A DNA stretch of 64,000 nt, from contig CAJUQP010000001.1 of assembly GCA_910588245.1 (NCBI GenBank), positions 196,204 through 260,203 of the forward strand, in the 5' to 3' direction. Position 1 is the stretch's first letter. Each line of letters starts with the position of its first letter. The notes beneath the pieces are model-generated. The model saw only the letters and a program-made list of their open reading frames with translations, did no database searches and was not told the origin of the DNA. Origin of the DNA: an uncultured Muribaculaceae bacterium. GTDB taxonomy: Bacteria; Bacteroidota; Bacteroidia; Bacteroidales; Muribaculaceae. This document shows positions 16,419 to 24,588 of the stretch, in pieces. Made by a program: the position numbers and the translations under genes.

Positions 16419-18023
16419 TCACTTGAATGAATCCGGGAGATCATTTTCATAAAGCACAGTATCGCCAGATTTCATGATACCTGCAAGCACGCTCTGCGCC
16501 TCATTAAATGAAGCTACTTCGTAAAGGTTCTCAAGATCGAATCCCTCCTCCTTTATACCTTTCACGATCGACTCCCTGTTATATTGACCGACAACGACTG
16601 CGATATCTGAATTCCTCGCTATATGCCTGCCAAATTCCTCGTTGAGCTCAGCTTGTCTGTCACCGAGTTCTATCATGCCGGGAGTGACGACAATCCTCCT
16701 TCCGTTCCTGAATTCCGAAAGAACCTCAAGAGCCATCCTGGATCCTGAGGGATTCGAATTGAAGGCATCATCTATCACTGTAACATTTCCGGGAGTCCTT
16801 TTGATACTGAGTCTATGCTCCACCTGTTCAATACGCGCGACGGCTCTCGCTATTGAGCCTGCCGGCATTCCCAGCCTCAATGCTATAATTACGGCCCCCA
16901 TAAGATTCGAAATGTTGCAAGCCCCGACCAATCGGGTGGTGAGCGCAAGTTCGAATCCGTCGGGTCCCTTTACTGTGAAAGATGTACCCTCAGGAGAGTA
17001 TTTTATATTCTCAGCATGATAATCCGATTCTTTCTTATTCTCCAGCTCAACACTATATCTCAGACATTCCACATTCCCTACGCTGCGCGACGCGCAATAT
17101 TCAAAATCATTGTTTACGACTATCAGTCCGTCGGAAGGCAATGCATCTGCAAGCTCAAACTTTGTCGATTGTACATTTTCCATGCTCTTGAACGATTCCA
17201 GATGCATGGGACCTACCGCAGTGATAATGCCCATCTTCGGATTGACCATATCACAAATCTCCTTCACATCTCCCTTCTGTTTGGCGCCCATCTCACATAT
17301 GAACACAGTATGATAAGGCTTCATCATCTCCCTTACCGTACGGATCACTCCCATAGGAGTATTAAACGAACCGGGCGTCATAAGCACCTCGAAATTCTCT
17401 GAAAGAATACGCTCAAGATAATGCTTTGTGCTTGTCTTGCCATACGAACCGGTTATACCCACCACTGTAAGATCGGGCATTGACTTGAGTATGGCAACAG
17501 CCTCGTTGCGGTATCTGCGATTGATCATCGCTTCCACAGGTTTTAGAATCACAACGGCCAACATTACCACGGCCCAGGAAAAAACAGATAGCAGGAGAAG
17601 GATCCCGACCGACACGGCAGGAGCGCTGTATCCACCCCAAAGCCGGGATGCGGACGATGAAACGGCAATCACACCTATATATACCGCCAGCGCAAGCACA
17701 ACAGTCACTGAATAAATTCGCCAAACCCTTTTTGTGAACACAAGTGGCTTCTTGAATTTCTTACGGAATATGAGCAACACTTTCGTGACACATACCATCG
17801 CCACGACAAGAAGCGAAAGACGAAGATCAAGAAGGTTTGAAAAAACCAGAAAAAGCATTGCGACATCCACAAGGCGCCACGTACTTCCCATATCGTTTTT
17901 CAGATATCGCCAGTATCTGTCGAGCCGATAACTGTTTTGCTGCAGCATATGTATATCATGTTTGAAATTGAGCGTCATGTATATGCCGCAGATCACATAG
18001 ATTACAATTAGATAAACATTCAT
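16419..18023 (-). CDS. Membrane-anchored MurF-like Mur ligase
   Basis: The protein has 534 residues. The N-terminal 165 residues hold membrane segments (about 3-18, 52-86, 101-122, 134-160). A Mur ligase follows, with P-loop GITGSYGKTSTK (189-200), the central-domain sequence FICEMGAKQKGD, an HRLS motif, and the C-terminal IDDAFNSNPSG motif typical of MurF. MurF adds D-Ala-D-Ala to the UDP-MurNAc tripeptide in the cytoplasm. Normal MurF is soluble and about 430-460 residues long, so the membrane part is unusual. The protein may be a paralogue acting on a lipid-linked or other wall substrate rather than the housekeeping enzyme. It lies 47 bp after an alpha/beta hydrolase gene on the same strand, which suggests a functional pair. 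Confidence 0.8.
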   Translation of the reverse strand: MNVYLIVIYVICGIYMTLNFKHDIHMLQQNSYRLDRYWRYLKNDMGSTWRLVDVAMLFLVFSNLLDLRLSLLVVAMVCVTKVLLIFRKKFKKPLVFTKRVWRIYSVTVVLALAVYIGVIAVSSSASRLWGGYSAPAVSVGILLLLSVFSWAVVMLAVVILKPVEAMINRRYRNEAVAILKSMPDLTVVGITGSYGKTSTKHYLERILSENFEVLMTPGSFNTPMGVIRTVREMMKPYHTVFICEMGAKQKGDVKEICDMVNPKMGIITAVGPMHLESFKSMENVQSTKFELADALPSDGLIVVNNDFEYCASRSVGNVECLRYSVELENKKESDYHAENIKYSPEGTSFTVKGPDGFELALTTRLVGACNISNLMGAVIIALRLGMPAGSIARAVARIEQVEHRLSIKRTPGNVTVIDDAFNSNPSGSRMALEVLSEFRNGRRIVVTPGMIELGDRQAELNEEFGRHIARNSDIAVVVGQYNRESIVKGIKEEGFDLENLYEVASFNEAQSVLAGIMKSGDTVLYENDLPDSFK

Positions 18024-18070
18024 GTCAATGAAATTATTAGTATCCGTTTATTTATAGCCTCTTGCCGCGC

Positions 18071-18862
18071 TCAGCGTGCTGTCTCGTGACGCAGTTCATT
18101 CTTGAAAAACTCCTCCACAACCGCTTTGAATCCAAATGGATTGTCAAGGAAAGAATAATGGCCGCATTCAGGAAAACTTACAAGACCTGCGTCAGGTATG
18201 AGCCTCTCCATAGTCTTAGCGTCAGATAAAGGAGTGGCAGTATCGTTCTCACCCCATACAAGCAATGTCGGAGATTTTATCGCTGGCATGACATGTTTTA
18301 GATCCTCGTTCACACATTTGCTCATCACCGCTCTCATAACAGGGGAAGAATTACGGTAATCGGCCGATCCTTTACGTGAACGCCACCTCTCAATTACAGC
18401 CTTACTCCTATCCTTACCCATTAAAATGCGGCAAAGGAGCTTCCCTACCTTGAATGAATATACTCTGTAATAATATGCCGGTCCTCTCCTTGGTTTGATT
18501 CCAGCCGCATCAACAAGAAGTATTTTTCCTACCTTATTGCGAGATGAAAGCAGAATAGCTATACGCCCTCCGAAAGAGTGTCCTACAAGCGAAGGAGTGT
18601 CTAATGAGAGACGCTCGATGAATTTCTCCATTAACCGGGTGAAATCATCCACACCCCACACTCCGGCAGGCTCATCGCTCTGCCCATGCCCCGGGAGATC
18701 AACATTAAACACCCTCATTCCTTTCTCCAGGATTCTGGCTATGCTGGCCACGGTGGTATGGTCACAGCCCCAGCCATGCATCACGATGACCGTCGGTGCG
18801 TTTTCCGGCCCGGTCTCCTCATAATGTATCGTAATGCCGTCGATATCTATGTTTTTTTCCAT
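18071..18862 (-). CDS. Alpha/beta-fold hydrolase
   Basis: This 263-residue protein has the classical features of the fold: oxyanion segment VMHGWGCDH (28-36), DLPGHGQSD, nucleophile elbow GHSFGG with Ser96, acid-residue region LVWGENDTATP, and the catalytic His in FPECGHYSFLDNP near residue 243. No signal peptide is seen, so it is cytoplasmic. The substrate cannot be told from sequence. It is first in a two-gene unit with the membrane MurF-like ligase, so a role in processing a cell-wall precursor, an amide or an ester is possible, but this is inference. Confidence 0.85.
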   Translation of the reverse strand: MEKNIDIDGITIHYEETGPENAPTVIVMHGWGCDHTTVASIARILEKGMRVFNVDLPGHGQSDEPAGVWGVDDFTRLMEKFIERLSLDTPSLVGHSFGGRIAILLSSRNKVGKILLVDAAGIKPRRGPAYYYRVYSFKVGKLLCRILMGKDRSKAVIERWRSRKGSADYRNSSPVMRAVMSKCVNEDLKHVMPAIKSPTLLVWGENDTATPLSDAKTMERLIPDAGLVSFPECGHYSFLDNPFGFKAVVEEFFKNELRHETAR

Positions 18863-18931
18863 TGTTCAATCAGATTCCGGCAACTGTCATGTCCACTATC
18901 CGAGAGCATTTGACGCTGCCAAATATCAGTG

Positions 18932-18939
18932 CAAAATTA
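18932..18939 (-). promoter_or_regulatory. -7 element for the hydrolase/MurF-like unit
   Basis: CAAAATTA on the plus strand reads TAATTTTG on the minus strand, a good -7 element 70 bp upstream of the hydrolase ATG. I found no TTG at the expected distance. It is divergent from the recJ promoter, whose TTG begins 42 bp away. Confidence 0.4.
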
Positions 18940-18980
18940 CTTAAAAAAACTTTAATCTCACGATGAGCGATGCAGGATAT

Positions 18981-19011
18981 TTGCTCAGCATACATTTTTT
19001 TGCTATATTTG
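18981..19011 (+). promoter_or_regulatory. Bacteroidetes-type promoter of the recJ-recQ-umuC operon
   Basis: TTG at 18981-18983 and TATATTTG at 19004-19011 are 20 bp apart. The transcript would start near 19018, leaving a leader of about 100 nt before the recJ ATG at 19117. Confidence 0.75.
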
Positions 19012-19116
19012 CACTCCACTTCTCCCTTCTCGTGGCGACGCACGTAGCGTTAACCTTACAACATCCGCTCCAGAGAGCACACCCGGAGCGTTATCAAAAA
19101 GATTTTCCTGTCAGCG

Positions 19117-20850
19117 ATGATAACAAAATGGAACTATCAACCTCTCACCCTGCAGCAGAAAGGGCAGGCCGATGAAATCCTCCAGAATTGTGGAGGAGCC
19201 AATCCTATCGCCGAGCTGCTGATAAGAAGAGGAGTGACAACACCACGGGAAGCCCAGGCATTTTTCAGTCCGTCGATATCCGACCTCCACGACCCTTTCC
19301 TGATGCAAGGTATGGACAAGGCCGTCAACCGTCTCAACAAGGCCATGGGCGCGAAAGAGAGAATCATGGTGTATGGCGATTATGATGTCGACGGCACCAC
19401 CGCCGTTGCCTTAGTCTACAAATATCTCCAGAACTACTACAGCAATATCGAATACTACATACCGACAAGGTATGAGGAGGGATATGGCATATCTTTGAAG
19501 AGCATCGAATACGCAGCTGAAAACGATGTCAAACTCGTGATTGTACTCGACTGCGGAATAAAAGCAATAGAAGAGATTGCGTATGCCAAAGAAAAAGGTA
19601 TCGACTTCATAATATGCGACCATCATGTGCCTGACGAGACACTTCCGCCGGCTGTGGCCATCCTGAATCCGAAGATGCCCGGATCATCATATCCTTGCAA
19701 ACATCTTTCCGGATGCGGTGTCGGATTCAAGTTCATGCAGGCTTTCGCCATGAGCAACGGCCTTACAAACCACAATGAACTCGAGTCTCTTCTTGATCTC
19801 GTGGCGGTAAGCATCGCCGCCGACATTGTTCCTATTATTGGAGAGAACCGTGTCATGGCTTATCATGGCTTGCGAAGATTAAATTCCAACCCGAATCTCG
19901 GACTCAGAAGCATAATACGACTTTGCAAGCTGACCAATAAGGATATTACCATCAGCGATGTCATATTCAAGATCGGGCCACGCATTAACGCCTCCGGACG
20001 CATGCAGAGCGGCATAGAGGCAGTCGACCTTCTCGTATGCCGCGATCTCCACGACGCTTATGAGAAAGGGAAAGACATCGATCAATATAACAAAGACAGG
20101 AAAGAACTTGACAAAAAGATCACTGAAGAGGCCAATTCCCTTATCGAAAATAATGTCAATATAATACACGATCGCCGCTCAATTGTGGTCTACGACAAGA
20201 ACTGGCATAAAGGCATTATCGGCATTGTGGCGTCACGCCTCACCGAACTGTATTATAAACCATCCGTGGTCCTCACATACTCCAATGGCCTTGCCACAGG
20301 TTCTTCAAGGTCTGTACAGGGATTTGATATATATTCAGCGGTTAATTCGACCCGCGACCTCCTTGAAAATTTCGGTGGCCACACCTATGCCGTAGGACTA
20401 TCCCTAAAAGAGGAGAATATCCCCGAGTTCCGTCGGCGTTTCGAGGAATATGTGTCTTCGCATATACAGCCCAACCAGCTTACGCCAATGATCGAGATCG
20501 ACGCCATGATAGAATTCGCCGACATAACTCCTGAACTTGTGGCGTATCTTAAGAAATTCAACCCATTTGGCCCGGGCAACCAGAATCCGGTGTTCTGTTC
20601 GCGTAACGTCTTTGATTTTGGCACAAGCAAACTGGTCGGCAAGAATCTCGAGCACATCAAACTTGAACTTGAAGACAACAGCACAAGCCGCGTGATCAAT
20701 GCCATAGCTTTCAACATGGCTCCTTATTTCGAGCATATCCACGCACATAAGCCCATCGACATATGCTATACTATCGAGCAGACCAAACATGCCAACAGCC
20801 TTGACTCCGTCCAGCTGATGATCCGCGACATCCGTCCGTCGGAAGGCTGA
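19117..20850 (+). CDS. recJ: Single-stranded-DNA-specific exonuclease RecJ
   Basis: RecJ degrades single-stranded DNA 5'-3' in recombinational and mismatch repair. The DHH-family motifs are present: GDYDVDGTTA (about 87-96), LDCGIKA, CDHHVPDE (DHH at about 168-170), VAVSIAADIVPI, and the DHHA1-type region GIIGIVASRL with GFDIYSAV and GGHTYAVGL. The C-terminal OB fold carries NPFGPGNQNPVF. The length of 577 is normal. It is the first gene of the operon. recQ follows after 68 bp. Confidence 0.96.
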   Translation: MITKWNYQPLTLQQKGQADEILQNCGGANPIAELLIRRGVTTPREAQAFFSPSISDLHDPFLMQGMDKAVNRLNKAMGAKERIMVYGDYDVDGTTAVALVYKYLQNYYSNIEYYIPTRYEEGYGISLKSIEYAAENDVKLVIVLDCGIKAIEEIAYAKEKGIDFIICDHHVPDETLPPAVAILNPKMPGSSYPCKHLSGCGVGFKFMQAFAMSNGLTNHNELESLLDLVAVSIAADIVPIIGENRVMAYHGLRRLNSNPNLGLRSIIRLCKLTNKDITISDVIFKIGPRINASGRMQSGIEAVDLLVCRDLHDAYEKGKDIDQYNKDRKELDKKITEEANSLIENNVNIIHDRRSIVVYDKNWHKGIIGIVASRLTELYYKPSVVLTYSNGLATGSSRSVQGFDIYSAVNSTRDLLENFGGHTYAVGLSLKEENIPEFRRRFEEYVSSHIQPNQLTPMIEIDAMIEFADITPELVAYLKKFNPFGPGNQNPVFCSRNVFDFGTSKLVGKNLEHIKLELEDNSTSRVINAIAFNMAPYFEHIHAHKPIDICYTIEQTKHANSLDSVQLMIRDIRPSEG

Positions 20851-20918
20851 TCGTTCATTCCCCTTATCCATATTCCCTCTTCTTTTATCGGAAGAGTCTC
20901 TCTCATCCGCTGTAAATT

Positions 20919-22841
20919 ATGGACATTCACGAAATACTGAAAAAATACTGGGGCTATGATTCATTCCGACCTCTTCAGGAGGATATAATCAATTCAGTCA
21001 TTGACGGCAAAGACACTCTTGGTCTCATGCCCACCGGCGGTGGTAAATCTATCACATTTCAGGTGCCGGGTCTTTACTTCGACGTAGGCACCACGATTGT
21101 GGTCACTCCTCTTGTATCGCTTATGAAAGACCAGGTCGACAATCTCCGGCGTCGACGGATCAGAGCTGTGTATTTTCATGCAGGAATGTCGCCGTCAGAA
21201 AACCGGGCAGCCTGGGAAAAACTTGTCAATGGAAAAGCACGATTTCTCTATATTGCCCCTGAACGTCTGCGCAACGACCGGTTTATGCTTGAGATACGTC
21301 AACTCGACATACGCCTCATAGTTGTTGATGAGGCCCATTGCATTTCTCAATGGGGATATGATTTCAGACCCTCCTATCTTGAGATAAAATCACTTAGAAA
21401 AATTAAACCAAGGGTGCCGGTCCTTGCGCTGACCGCCACAGCAACCCCGGAAGTTGCCGAAGATATCTGCCATCAGCTCAAGTTCAAAGACCATAGCGTA
21501 TTCAGAAAAAGTTTCGTTCGCGACAATATAAGCTATATCGTAAGAAAAACGGAATCGAAGATACATGAGGTGCTTCATATTCTCTCGCGGACCTCAGGGT
21601 CATCGATAGTATATGTCAGGAGTCGCAAGCGTTGTAAAGAGATATCCGATTTTCTGCAATCTGCAAATATATCATCGACATTCTATCATGCCGGACTTGA
21701 TTTCAAACTTAAGGAGGAACGTCAGAACGTATGGCAGGGCGGCGCGGTCAGGGTCATGGTAGCCACAAATGCCTTTGGAATGGGAATCGACAAACCGGAC
21801 GTGAGAGTCGTGATCCATTATGATATTCCACCCTCTCTCGAAGAATATTATCAGGAAGCGGGAAGAGCCGGACGAGACAGCCTACCCTCTTATGCTGTGC
21901 TTCTCGCCTCTAAAAACGATCGTGCGACCATGCACCGACGCATCACAGAGGCTTTCCCGGAACGCAAAGTTGTGAAGAAGACTTACGAACGTATCTGTAA
22001 TTTCCTTCATGTAAGCGTCGGCGAGGGTTACGAGTCTGTGAAACAGTTCGATATCTTGAAATTTTGCAATAGTTTCTCTATTCCGGAGAAAACCTGCCGC
22101 TCCTCACTTCGCCTTCTTTCTCAGGCACGCTATCTTCAGTTTATCGAGGATCCCGACAGCCGCTCGCGTGTAATGATACTTTGCTCACGTGAAGAACTGT
22201 ATGACATACATGATCTTTCCGAAAGCACTGAGAAAGTGCTTTCGATAATTCTCCGTCTTTACACCGGTCTTTTCTCCGACTATATCTATATCTGGGAACC
22301 TGAGATCGCCACACGTTCCCTTATGTCCGAGAACTCCGTCTATGAAGCACTTCTCGATCTTTCAAGAAAAAAAATTGTCAGCTACATACCTCGTTCCAGC
22401 CTTCCCATGATATATTTTCCGACTGCGAGAGAGGAAATCTCGTCAATTCTGATAGGGAAAGATATCTATGAAAACAGGAAACGTGTCATGGAATTCCGCA
22501 CAGAGTCTATTCTGGAATATGTATATGGAGAAAAGGGATGCCGTGTAAAAAAGATGCTCGCGTATTTCGGGGAGAAAGATTCCCGTGACTGCGGGAAATG
22601 CGATATATGCCGGAAAAAGAAATGCGATCACAATCAGCCTGCCGAGACTATGGATGTAATTGTCGCCAACATTGTCTCCTTCATACAGACGCATCCGGAG
22701 GGAACTACCCTTCCGGCCCTGGAAAGACACTGCGGCAGGAATCAGGAATCAGTGGCGGCTGCCGTAGCCTTCCTATGCAACGAAGGATTCATGGAATGTC
22801 GCGATGGCCTGTATAAATTCTCAGAGTCATTCCGCCCATGA
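20919..22841 (+). CDS. recQ: ATP-dependent DNA helicase RecQ
   Basis: RecQ is a 3'-5' superfamily 2 helicase that works with RecJ at stalled forks and broken ends. Motif 0 FRPLQEDII, Walker A MPTGGGKS (about 38-45), DEAH box (137-140), the aromatic-rich loop after it, QEAGRAGRD in motif VI, and the zinc-binding RQC cysteines (CRVKKMLAYFG, then CGKCDIC) are visible. A short winged-helix segment completes the 640 residues. No HRDC domain follows. The stop codon overlaps the umuC start by 4 bp (ATGA), so the two are translationally coupled. Confidence 0.95.
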   Translation: MDIHEILKKYWGYDSFRPLQEDIINSVIDGKDTLGLMPTGGGKSITFQVPGLYFDVGTTIVVTPLVSLMKDQVDNLRRRRIRAVYFHAGMSPSENRAAWEKLVNGKARFLYIAPERLRNDRFMLEIRQLDIRLIVVDEAHCISQWGYDFRPSYLEIKSLRKIKPRVPVLALTATATPEVAEDICHQLKFKDHSVFRKSFVRDNISYIVRKTESKIHEVLHILSRTSGSSIVYVRSRKRCKEISDFLQSANISSTFYHAGLDFKLKEERQNVWQGGAVRVMVATNAFGMGIDKPDVRVVIHYDIPPSLEEYYQEAGRAGRDSLPSYAVLLASKNDRATMHRRITEAFPERKVVKKTYERICNFLHVSVGEGYESVKQFDILKFCNSFSIPEKTCRSSLRLLSQARYLQFIEDPDSRSRVMILCSREELYDIHDLSESTEKVLSIILRLYTGLFSDYIYIWEPEIATRSLMSENSVYEALLDLSRKKIVSYIPRSSLPMIYFPTAREEISSILIGKDIYENRKRVMEFRTESILEYVYGEKGCRVKKMLAYFGEKDSRDCGKCDICRKKKCDHNQPAETMDVIVANIVSFIQTHPEGTTLPALERHCGRNQESVAAAVAFLCNEGFMECRDGLYKFSESFRP

Positions 22842-24106
22842 TCGGACTTGCAGACTGCAACAATTTTTTCGTCTCCTGTGAGCGAACGGTTGATCCTTCA
22901 CTTGAAGGACGACCTGTTGTAGTGATGAGCAACAACGACGGCTGTATTGTGGCAAGAAGCAATGAGGCGAAGGCCCTCGGTGTCAAAATGGGGCAACCGG
23001 TGTTCGAGATACGCGGCTTAATCGATTCAGGAGCGCTAATTGCAATCTCGGGCCACCATCTGCTTTATAGGGAGATAAGTCTTAAAGTGCATGATATATT
23101 CCGGAAATATGCGCCTCGCACACTTGACTATTCTGTGGATGAGGCCTTTCTATGTATGGATGGAATTCCCGACAGATCTCTTGCCGAAATTGGCGAAAGG
23201 ATCTGTGACGACTGTCTCTTACTCGCCGGAGTTCCAGTCACCATAGGATTCTCACATACCAAGACACTTGCAAAGATAATCACTGAGGTTGGAAAGAAAC
23301 GGAAAAAGAGAGTCAGTATACTTTCGGAGAGCGATGAGATAAAGGCTTTACTGCACTCACTTCCCATATCTGAGCTTTGGGGAGTTGGTCGGAGAATATC
23401 TAAAAAATTGTATGAATGCGGCATCTTTTCAATAGGTGACTTCGCTGAAACAAGACAATCCAAAATAAGAGATTTGCTCGGAATAAGTGGAGAACGAAGC
23501 TGGCTTGAGCTCCATGGAGTCGACTGTATCCACCTCGACAGCATCGAACGCCCGCTCCAGGAATCCGTAAGCGAGACACGCACATTTCCACGCGATATTT
23601 GCGATTTCAATTTCTTGAAAGCAAGGATTGCAATATATGGTGCGGACTGCGCATTGCGTCTGCGGGCTATGAACGGAGTGTGCAGATGTATCAGTGTATT
23701 TCTAAGAACTAACAGATACCATACAGAAAGAGGAATATACTATCCTGAAGCATCCGTGACGCTTGAAACGCCGACAGATCTGACCCATGTGATCGTAGAC
23801 GCAGCTATAGAATGCCTGAAGAAAATCTATTCGTCTGATGTCGCATATAAGAGAGCCGGCGTAATACTGTCGGATATCACACCGGTAAAATCGGTCGTGC
23901 CTTCGCTCTTCGACAGCATCGACGACACATCAAGAAAGGATCGGACTGACTCGGCCCCGGCTCTTATGGAGGTGCTCGACAGGCTTAATCACTCAGTTGG
24001 GAAATCCGTAGTCAGGTTGGCGTCACAGCTTACACAAGGACATCCGGGACGCAATGACGGATATTCCTCGTCATTCCATTCTCCGTCAGAAAAGAAGAAA
24101 CGATAA
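22838..24106 (+). CDS. umuC: Y-family translesion DNA polymerase (UmuC type)
   Basis: UmuC-type polymerases copy past DNA lesions with low fidelity. Catalytic acidic residues are in GLADCNNFFVSCE (Asp6) and DYSVDEAFL (Asp101, Glu102). The helix-hairpin-helix segment ELWGVGRRISKKLYECGI and the little-finger domain follow. The length of 422 fits UmuC rather than DinB. No umuD-like gene is adjacent. In this window it is the third gene of the recJ-recQ operon, overlapping recQ by 4 bp, so its expression would follow those repair genes. It ends 8 bp from a convergent lipoprotein gene. Confidence 0.93.
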   Translation: MIGLADCNNFFVSCERTVDPSLEGRPVVVMSNNDGCIVARSNEAKALGVKMGQPVFEIRGLIDSGALIAISGHHLLYREISLKVHDIFRKYAPRTLDYSVDEAFLCMDGIPDRSLAEIGERICDDCLLLAGVPVTIGFSHTKTLAKIITEVGKKRKKRVSILSESDEIKALLHSLPISELWGVGRRISKKLYECGIFSIGDFAETRQSKIRDLLGISGERSWLELHGVDCIHLDSIERPLQESVSETRTFPRDICDFNFLKARIAIYGADCALRLRAMNGVCRCISVFLRTNRYHTERGIYYPEASVTLETPTDLTHVIVDAAIECLKKIYSSDVAYKRAGVILSDITPVKSVVPSLFDSIDDTSRKDRTDSAPALMEVLDRLNHSVGKSVVRLASQLTQGHPGRNDGYSSSFHSPSEKKKR

Positions 24107-24114
24107 AAGATATG

Positions 24115-24588
24115 TCAATTGTCCACAGAGTCTTTCAATACAATCCCTGAGCGGGAAGATGATGCACGCGTTTCAGGAATTGCGATATAAGGTTTCACGG
24201 AATCCGTCCGGATTGAATCTGCGGCAAGGGCTTTCCCGAGTTCTTTCTCTTTCTTATGTATGACAGAGACAAGACTGTCGAGCATATTTATCAGGGAATC
24301 GTTCTCTTCCTGAGTCATACGCAAATCCGTATCGGGTGGAAACTGGAAATTCACTTTTACGATATTGTCTTCAAATCCGCGTGTCATCCTTTGGAATGAT
24401 GCAGAATCCGACACATTCCCGATACTATCGGTATATGTTCTTATAAGGCTGACACTTTTCATGAAAAGCTGTCTTGCCATGGCATGCCCGTTGTCATCTT
24501 TTCCATCGCGGCAGGATGCGCATCCTGCGATGGATGCTAAAACCACGAAAGATAAGGCGAATTTGGGTAATACTGAGTATTTTGTCAT
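24115..24588 (-). CDS. Small lipoprotein of unknown function
   Basis: The protein has about 158 residues. It begins with a lipoprotein signal peptide (KFALSFVVLASIAGC) with the lipid-modified Cys at about 23. The mature part is hydrophilic and mostly helical (QEENDSLINMLDSLVSVIHK), with a Ser-rich tail. I do not recognise a family. The ATG at 24588 shares its A with the uvrA stop (TGATG); a GTG one codon earlier is also possible. Tight coupling to uvrA suggests a shared transcript but does not prove a role in repair. Confidence 0.75.
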   Translation of the reverse strand: MTKYSVLPKFALSFVVLASIAGCASCRDGKDDNGHAMARQLFMKSVSLIRTYTDSIGNVSDSASFQRMTRGFEDNIVKVNFQFPPDTDLRMTQEENDSLINMLDSLVSVIHKKEKELGKALAADSIRTDSVKPYIAIPETRASSSRSGIVLKDSVDN

